NCBI GenBank assembly: GCA_022496185.1
Contig: WTXG01000601.1
Span: 1-10,822, forward strand
Direction: 5' to 3'
Length of the DNA: 10,822 nucleotides
Source: Multifurca ochricompacta
Lineage: Eukaryota > Basidiomycota > Agaricomycetes > Russulales > Russulaceae
The position numbers were made by a program, and so were the translations under genes. Shown in pieces: positions 7,268 to 10,822 of this stretch (positions are counted from its first letter, which is position 1; each line of letters begins with the position of its first letter). The notes below the pieces were generated by a model that was not told the DNA's origin, ran no database searches, and saw only the letters and a list, made by a program, of their open reading frames with translations.

Positions 7268-7717
7268 TCACTTAACATGTTCTTTGGGTATATTAAGTCG
7301 GATGGATTGCATAAGACGTCCTTGTGTCCAGTCTATTGCTGGGTTACTAGCGGCGAACCATGGATATCCTAAGATCATCTGATCTGTCCCAATAGAGGCG
7401 ATATAGAACCGATGTCGTCTAAGTTTATCATCTGTGGTTATGTCAAGATCAACATATTGGTCGATGTTTCGAGTAGCGTTTGGTGTCCCGTCTGCGTTTC
7501 GTAGTTTTTTTGGAATGGTGAGTCGTTTGGTTGGGAGTCGATACCTGACAACTGTCCTATAGTTAATGAAGTTCTCTGTTGCACCACTATCAACAAGTGC
7601 TTCTATGTTGGCCATTTCTTTCACACCATATACAGGGATGGATATTTTCATTGCTCGGAGTGGTGAAATGAATACATGATGTGAAACTAACGCTCGAATG
7701 AAGGCCGCATCATTCAA
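7268..7717 (-). pseudogene. Gypsy-1 aspartic protease (N-terminal part of Pol)
   Basis: This protease would cleave the Gag-Pol polyprotein. The active-site motif is visible in IEALVDSGATENFINY, with the catalytic Asp at about residue 43 of the segment. The Ile/Leu flap region and the ending MILGYPWFAASNPAIDWTQG are typical of fungal gypsy proteases. The segment begins in the -1 frame relative to gag, around a TTG at 7717, with no ATG, so it needs fusion to Gag. It ends at TGA 7268-7270 (AAG TGA CTC), after which the same frame runs straight into RT. That stop therefore looks like a mutation, most simply from CGA. The single DSG site implies that the enzyme works as a dimer, as retroviral-type proteases do. 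Confidence 0.92.
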
Positions 7718-7977
7718 GCGATATAAAAATCCTCATTGTCCTTGAATTGATTTTGGAGCTCTAGACGTTGATCGTCGGTCATCGTCTTCAAGGCAGTTGC
7801 GAGCACGACGACGTCAATTGTGGATTTGGGTTCGTTTGATCTGGTGGGTACCGTCGCAGTCGTCAGAGTCACTTCTGTGATAGTGGCAGTTCGGGCCGGT
7901 GTGCTCGTAGTTGGCTGTGGGCTTCTGTTCAAGAAAAGGTGTAGCTCAAGTTGAGAAAACCACCTCTTCGCCGTGGA
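7714..7977 (-). pseudogene. Gypsy-1 gag, C-terminal remnant with capsid core and zinc knuckle missing
   Basis: This continues the gag frame after the TGA at 7978-7980. The first residues, STAKRWFSQLELHLFLNRSPQ, match the start of a gypsy capsid domain (usually preceded by F.GDR). Instead of the roughly 200 further capsid residues and a CCHC knuckle, the frame passes into a Thr-rich linker (TTSTPARTATITEVTLTTATVP) and then TALKTMTDDQRLELQNQF, which resembles the usual spacer between Gag and protease. There is no Cys in this remnant. The simplest reading is an internal deletion near 7920-7930. The frame closes at TGA 7714-7716, and protease lies one base back (-1). Without a capsid the element could not form particles on its own. 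Confidence 0.8.
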
Positions 7978-8711
7978 TCAGTCTCCTTCGAAGAACGGTG
8001 GGGGCGCTCCTTCAATGCGTCCTCCTGGAGCGTGTGGTCCTGGTCCCGGGGGTACAATTGGGCCTTGAGGTCCTCCTCCTCCCCCAGGTCCTCCACTGGG
8101 TGGTCCTCCTCCGGGTGGTCCTCCACCTGGATTTCCTCCAAGGGGTCCGCCTGGTCCTGGCAAGGTAAGTCCTGTGCTGGCATTTTGGCTGATTGCGCTT
8201 GTGCTAGGTTGTGTGAACGAAGCCCCACGCGCGCGTCCTGGAGTCGTGGTGGTCGTGCTGGTTGTTATCGTCGCCATGGGGGCTATAGTACTGGTAACGT
8301 TCTGACCCAAGAGGGAAGTCGTTGTTGGCGCTGATGGGAGAATTATGGGTGCGAGGAAGGGGTTGTCTGGTAAGTTCAGCCCTGTTTCTTCTGGTGCAAC
8401 TCTGATTGCTTCAATTTGGTTTAGGTTGTTAGGATGGATGTGGTACCAGACTCCACGATACCAGTCTACAGCAAGATTAGTTCGTCGATACGGTACCCAG
8501 TAACCTTGGAAGGGGACATCTTGTTCGCGCGCTTCAAGCCAACGCGCGGATCGTTTCAAATGTTGTGGGATATTATCTTCAGGCCGTGCAGGGATTACAA
8601 AGGGGAATCGAGTGGCGGCCGTAGTGTCTAGTGTCGGGCAGGGGACGTGTCGTCGTCTCCCTGCGTTTCGGTGAGTGATCTGTTTTCTGAAAGTCAATAA
8701 GTCTGTTCTAA
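7978..8711 (-). pseudogene. Gypsy-1 gag, N-terminal region
   Basis: Structural protein of the virus-like particle. The frame is open from inside the LTR, through the PBS and up to TGA 7978-7980. Visible parts are a basic start (HRNAGRRRHVPC), a block with many aromatics (WLEAREQDVPFQGYWVPYRR, VDWYRGVWYHIHPNN), a Ser/Thr-rich linker, then a Gly/Pro tract (PGPGGPLGGNPGGGPPGGG and on) leading to APPPFFEGD. The capsid motif should continue with Arg; a TGA stands there. No ATG occurs in frame until 8277, about 164 codons into the longest open frame, so the true start is unclear: a lost ATG, a non-AUG start or splicing are all possible. The Gly/Pro tract makes the reverse strand look open as well, but those frames are shadows. 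Confidence 0.78.
8698..8709 (-). other. Self-priming primer-binding site of gypsy-1
   Basis: The minus strand reads AGAACAGACTTA two bases after the 5' LTR end at 8712. It is the exact reverse complement of TAAGTCTGTTCT at 9002 down to 8991, the predicted first 12 nt of the element mRNA. In Tf1/sushi elements the mRNA 5' end folds back, is cleaved and primes minus-strand DNA. No TGG, the usual start of a tRNA-primed site, is present here. Confidence 0.85.
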
Positions 8712-8919
8712 TGTCACAGCCAGGTGCCTGCTGTGTCCGGTCTCGTTTTCGATGTCTGAAGGCCCTCAAGATGCGGGCGCGCTCAAGATTCGGTTTCTAA
8801 CAAAGAAGATCTAAATTGGGTCAAAGTTTCAAGTGCCCACGACGATATGGAGGGGTGCGTGCAGGAAACAAAGTCGAAGGCAGCGGCAATATGCCCTGCT
8901 GAGCTTACTGGGGAGAAGG

Positions 8920-8943
8920 CTCCTTAAGCTGCCACTTAGGGAG
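8920..8943 (-). other. Stem-loop in the LTR R/U5 leader (LTR B copy)
   Basis: The minus strand has stem CTCCCTAAG / CTTAAGGAG, one C-A mismatch and loop TGGCAG, 59 nt after the predicted mRNA start. As LTR B is the 5' LTR, this copy would be in the leader of the full-length RNA between the self-primer and the PBS. Confidence 0.62.
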
Positions 8944-8990
8944 TTCAAGTGGAGTTCTGTGAAGTCGAATACACCTGTATTAGATACAAG

Positions 8991-9034
8991 AGAACAGACT
9001 TAGGGTCTGTCTCTGTAACCTAGTAGTCTAAATA
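8991..9034 (-). promoter_or_regulatory. Gypsy-1 promoter: TATA-like box and mRNA start/self-primer
   Basis: TATTTA (minus strand, 9034-9029) lies 32 bp upstream of TAAGTCTGTTCT (9002-8991). This distance suits a TATA-directed start. The 12-mer pairs with the PBS at 8698-8709, which fixes its role at the RNA 5' end; the exact first base is inferred. Confidence 0.72.
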
Positions 9035-9330
9035 CATGTTTGAGAAGGCACATCAAAGAGAGGCACATCAGTAACAGGTACATCAGAAGTGTATAAGCTA
9101 AATAAAGGGTTCTGATAAGTAGATCGGTAGTCCTGGATCCCAGGGGTTATGCCCTGGAGTGAGATATAATAGGACATGAGTGAAAAGGAGGGGTTGCACC
9201 CTCTACAGATAATAAATGATGAAAGAAATGGGGACTTCAGAGGGGGCAGCTATCACAGCGCGTGCGACATATCGGTCACAATGTCGTCACACGCCGTTAC
9301 GAAACGTCACGCAAACCGCAGATTGTCACA

Positions 9331-9461
9331 CATAGCCTTGATACCTTCCACTATAATTGTATTATTGTACTTTATTTTGACTTCAGATGGAGAGAATTCC
9401 ACTGAGCTGCCCTTGTCTGTGATGCAGCTTGTCAACAGTATTCTTTCACTGCCAGGCATAT
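9331..9461 (-). pseudogene. Ty1/copia protease/pre-integrase fragment
   Basis: A 131-bp coding scrap between two gypsy LTRs. It reads YMPGSERILLTSCITDKGSS, then VEFSPSEVKIKYNNTIIVEG and IKAM at the gypsy-1 LTR edge. The pattern (L)Y-x-PG-x-x-x-x-LL...TDKG-x-SVEF is that of the copia region between protease and the GAG-pre-integrase domain. It lies upstream of the copia RT piece on the same strand, so the two probably belong to one element that has lost the stretch between them. There is no stop codon in the fragment. It is short, so the assignment rests on one motif. Confidence 0.7.
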
Positions 9462-9651
9462 TGTTACAACTCACTGTCGACTGCCTGGACAGTGGGTTGT
9501 ATGCGAGGGGAAAGGATTTAGAAGTGGGCAAAAAGGTGAGAGTGAGGGCGAAAGTGCAAGAGAGACGAAGCGAACAGCTCAAGGGCAAGGGATGAGAAGC
9601 CTTCCACAAGGTGGGGCTAATCTCCTAGGTAATCAGGAACCGGATCACAAG

Positions 9652-9672
9652 TGGACAGTCTGGAGCTGTCCA
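9652..9672 (-). other. Small inverted repeat near the gypsy-2 mRNA start
   Basis: TGGACAG and CTGTCCA are separated by 7 nt, about 20-30 bp downstream of the TATA box. In RNA this would form a short hairpin at the 5' end. Confidence 0.4.
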
Positions 9673-9687
9673 TTCTATTCCCAAAGG

Positions 9688-9696
9688 GTTTATATA
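9688..9696 (-). promoter_or_regulatory. TATA box of the gypsy-2 LTR
   Basis: The minus strand reads TATATAAAC inside the LTR, in the transcription sense of the element. The start would fall near 9660-9670. In this 3' LTR it would fire into the copia fragment. Confidence 0.6.
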
Positions 9697-9807
9697 CGTA
9701 ATTACAACCGGGACTTTGGTCTGTGCACCACTTTAGGGGAGGTTAACTTCGCTCTAACTCCCTACTGATCCACCAATGAGAATAGCCCCACTTTTGGGCT
9801 TAGGAAT

Positions 9808-9835
9808 CCGCAGTCCGCAGTCCGCAGTCCGCAGT
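9808..9835. repeat. Tandem repeat, four copies of CCGCAGT
   Basis: Four perfect, adjacent 7-bp units lie in the U3 part of the gypsy-2 LTR, upstream of its TATA box. They may be a microsatellite or a run of factor-binding sites. Confidence 0.85.
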
Positions 9836-10044
9836 TTGTGCACTACTGTTTAGACATTGTGGGGTTCTGTTAGTACTCTTCCCACAGGTCTCCAATTTGG
9901 CAGGAGTCCGGCCCTGGTCCGGACCGGCCCTTCTCTGGTCTTAATCTAGGGTTATCTTCGTCTCTGAGGGTTTTACAAGGTCTCTGGGAGCGTCTGAGGA
10001 TTTCTGGGGGGTCAGGAGGTTTTCTAGGGTGTCAGTTCATGACA

Positions 10045-10057
10045 CTATCCCCTCTTT
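10045..10057 (-). other. Polypurine tract of gypsy-2
   Basis: The minus strand reads AAAGAGGGGATAG immediately before the LTR start TGTCATGAAC. It is the usual primer site for second-strand DNA synthesis and supports the LTR edge at 10044. Confidence 0.8.
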
Positions 10058-10062
10058 AGGGC

Positions 10063-10081
10063 CTTGCTGTGCCACAGCAAG
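10063..10081. repeat. 19-bp palindrome before the gypsy-2 PPT
   Basis: CTTGCTGTG, one central C, CACAGCAAG: perfect 9-bp arms. It sits between the chromodomain stop codon and the PPT. Confidence 0.6.
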
Positions 10082-10085
10082 TTTG

Positions 10086-10822
10086 TCAGAGGTGTGGGGG
10101 TCTAGGCAGGGTGGGGTGTCGATGATGGAAGTCCCGAAGCAGGGTCATGGCATTCTTCATTTCAGTGAAGGGGACCCACGAGTTCTCTGAGGCAGGGTAG
10201 CCTTTCCATTTGACAAGGTAACGGATGCCCTTTCTGTTAGGGGTGTGAGCAGACTGTAAGATGGTCTCTATCTCATAATGGTCTTCTTCCCCATTCACAA
10301 GTTCTGGTGGTGGTCGAGTGAAGTTGGGTCCATGGACTGGGGTTTCTTTGTAATGGGACAGGAGAGAGTTGTGAAAGACTGGGTGGATGCGCCATGACTT
10401 AGGGAGTTCAAGCTTGCAGTTGACAGGGCCAGAATGTATGACTTTAAAAGGACCATGACGTCGGGGGCTGAGTTTGGCTTTGGGGTGAGTGGTGCGTATA
10501 TTTGTCCCTTCCAACCAAACCAGCTCCCCTGTTTTGAAAGCATGGAGGGGTCCATCTGGTCTCGACTGTTTCATGAGTTCTGCAGCCACCTGGAGGGCAG
10601 CAGCTACTTCACTACGGATAGTTTCTAGGGTGCGGAGTCTTTCTTCAACTGACAGGATAGGGGTGGCAAAATGGAGTGGGGGAATAAACTCTGGTTGGAA
10701 GCCATACCAGATTTCAAAGGGAGATCTTTTAGTAGCACTGTGAGTTCTAGCATTGTGGGCAAACTCCATAAAGGGGATCAGTTCTGCCCAGTCATCTTGT
10801 TGGAAGTTGCAAAAGACACGGA
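10086..10822 (-). CDS. Gypsy-2 Pol, C-terminal part: integrase end, GPY/F module and chromodomain (partial)
   Basis: The frame is open from the window edge (RVFCNFQQDDWAELIPFMEF) to TGA at 10086-10088, so the gene is cut by the window; the ATG at 10769 is internal. The integrase end is seen in AHNARTHSATKRSPFEIWYG. Then come LVWLEGTNIRTTHPKAKLSP, RRHGPFKV (GPY/F type), and WRIHPVFHNSLLSHY. The linker GPNFTRPPPELV leads to a chromodomain: HYEIETILQSAH, IRYLVKWKGYPASENSWVPF, then LLRDFHHRHP. Compared with the same part of gypsy-1, the layout is identical but the sequence is clearly different, so it is another chromovirus family. No stop interrupts the visible part. It would direct integration, with the chromodomain binding modified histones. 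Confidence 0.93.
   Translation of the reverse strand, partial: RVFCNFQQDDWAELIPFMEFAHNARTHSATKRSPFEIWYGFQPEFIPPLHFATPILSVEERLRTLETIRSEVAAALQVAAELMKQSRPDGPLHAFKTGELVWLEGTNIRTTHPKAKLSPRRHGPFKVIHSGPVNCKLELPKSWRIHPVFHNSLLSHYKETPVHGPNFTRPPPELVNGEEDHYEIETILQSAHTPNRKGIRYLVKWKGYPASENSWVPFTEMKNAMTLLRDFHHRHPTLPRPPHL

Larger units (their letters stand above)
1762..9330 (-). mobile_element. Gypsy-1: self-priming chromovirus (Tf1/sushi-like Ty3/gypsy LTR retrotransposon), nested
   Basis: The element is bounded by two LTRs of 620 and 619 bp that differ by four substitutions and one indel. On the minus strand it holds, in order, PBS (8698-8709), gag remnant, protease, RT, RNase H, integrase, chromodomain, an extra ORF and a PPT (2382-2392). 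About 6.8 kb remains after subtracting the solo LTR nested at 5599-6340. The pol order RT-RH-IN marks Ty3/gypsy, the chromodomain marks chromoviruses, and the PBS complementary to its own mRNA start marks the Tf1/sushi self-priming type. No target duplication is seen: CCCTC lies left of 1762 and CATAG right of 9330. It is non-autonomous now: five in-frame TGA codons, a gag deletion and the nested LTR. Confidence 0.93.
8712..9330 (-). repeat. Gypsy-1 LTR B (5' LTR in transcription sense)
   Basis: 619 bp, TGTCACAGCC to GATTGTCACA on the plus strand, and about 99.3% identical to LTR A by eye. In transcription sense, U3 begins TGTGACAATC at 9330, R starts near 9002 and U5 ends GGCTGTGACA at 8712. 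The outer flank (9331 upwards) is a copia protease/pre-integrase fragment, a different part of copia from that which flanks LTR A. Confidence 0.95.
9462..10044 (-). repeat. LTR of a second gypsy element (gypsy-2), 3' LTR
   Basis: 583 bp bounded by TGTTACAAC (plus strand, 9462) and GTTCATGACA (ending 10044). In transcription sense it starts TGTCATGAAC and ends GTTGTAACA, with the TG...CA rule kept. A PPT and a chromodomain gene lie directly upstream, so this is the 3' LTR. At its lower edge copia sequence resumes, with CATAT at 9457-9461 as the expected target duplication; the partner is beyond the window. The LTR has a TATA box (9688-9696) and a 7-bp tandem repeat. It shares no sequence with the gypsy-1 LTRs that I can see. 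The lower boundary is inferred from the termini and the copia junction. Confidence 0.75.

Noticed and set aside
7720..7740. Programmed -1 frameshift heptamer at the gag end
   Set aside because: In the gag frame the T-run gives T TTT TAT, not a standard X XXY YYZ heptamer.
7951..8334. Plus-strand open frame of 127 codons rich in Ser/Trp
   Set aside because: Antisense shadow of the Gly/Pro-rich gag tract.
8698..8711. tRNA-primed PBS
   Set aside because: No TGG follows the 5' LTR, and the site matches the element's own mRNA start over 12 nt instead.
1762..9330. RIP as the source of the mutations
   Set aside because: RIP favours CpA to TpA; the substitutions seen between the LTRs are all at CpG.
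9176..9595. Plus-strand open frame of 139 codons across the right LTR
   Set aside because: It runs antisense through LTR B, the copia scrap and the gypsy-2 LTR edge. It resembles no family, and its first half recurs in LTR A (2227-2433).
9593..10044. Alternative lower edge of the gypsy-2 LTR at TGAGAAGCC (9593)
   Set aside because: The edge at 9462 leaves the copia YMPGSER motif intact right at the junction and gives terminal sequences that mirror each other better.

Overview
The window holds transposable-element sequence from end to end. I see no host gene, no tRNA or rRNA gene, no CRISPR array and no bacterial operon signal. The elements are LTR retrotransposons of Ty1/copia type and of chromodomain Ty3/gypsy type (Tf1/sushi-like chromoviruses). 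This points to a fungal genome. A basidiomycete is my best guess from the look of the polyproteins and from mutation confined to CpG sites; that guess is inference and cannot be proved from this window.

Layout. (1) The base layer is a copia element on the minus strand, now in three pieces: a protease/pre-integrase fragment (9331-9461), the second half of reverse transcriptase plus most of RNase H (1119-1761), and the end of RNase H with the 3' tail (511 down to 1). Its integrase and the first half of its reverse transcriptase are missing. (2) A solo LTR (512-1118, transcribed rightwards) splits the copia RNase H. (3) A gypsy element, called gypsy-1 here, spans 1762-9330 on the minus strand, with two almost identical LTRs (1762-2381 and 8712-9330). 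In transcription order it carries a primer-binding site, gag, protease, RT, RNase H, integrase, a chromodomain, an extra 3' ORF and a polypurine tract. (4) A second solo LTR of the same family (5599-6340, transcribed rightwards, perfect 5-bp target duplication GTAGA) sits inside the gypsy-1 RT/RNase H junction. (5) At the right edge lies the 3' end of another gypsy element, gypsy-2 (minus strand: integrase C-terminus and chromodomain 10086-10822, PPT, LTR 9462-10044). Its LTR also ends inside the copia sequence.

How gypsy-1 would have worked. A 12-nt stretch next to the 5' LTR is the exact reverse complement of the predicted start of the element's own mRNA, which is the arrangement of self-priming Tf1/sushi elements. 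The pol frame reads protease, RT, RNase H, integrase with a GPY/F module and a chromodomain that would tether integration to modified histones. The element is now dead: gag lacks its capsid core and zinc knuckle, RT is split by the solo LTR, and five in-frame TGA codons break the ORFs. Those TGAs, and all four base substitutions between its LTRs, fit C-to-T decay at CpG.

Most worth a second look: the extra ORF of about 360 codons between chromodomain and 3' LTR, which ends in a SUMO-interaction-like IIDLTQDD; the self-priming PBS; a stem-loop with a compensatory base-pair change near the 5' end of the family's mRNA; and the absence of a target-site duplication around gypsy-1 together with loss of the copia middle, which suggests two insertions fused by recombination.
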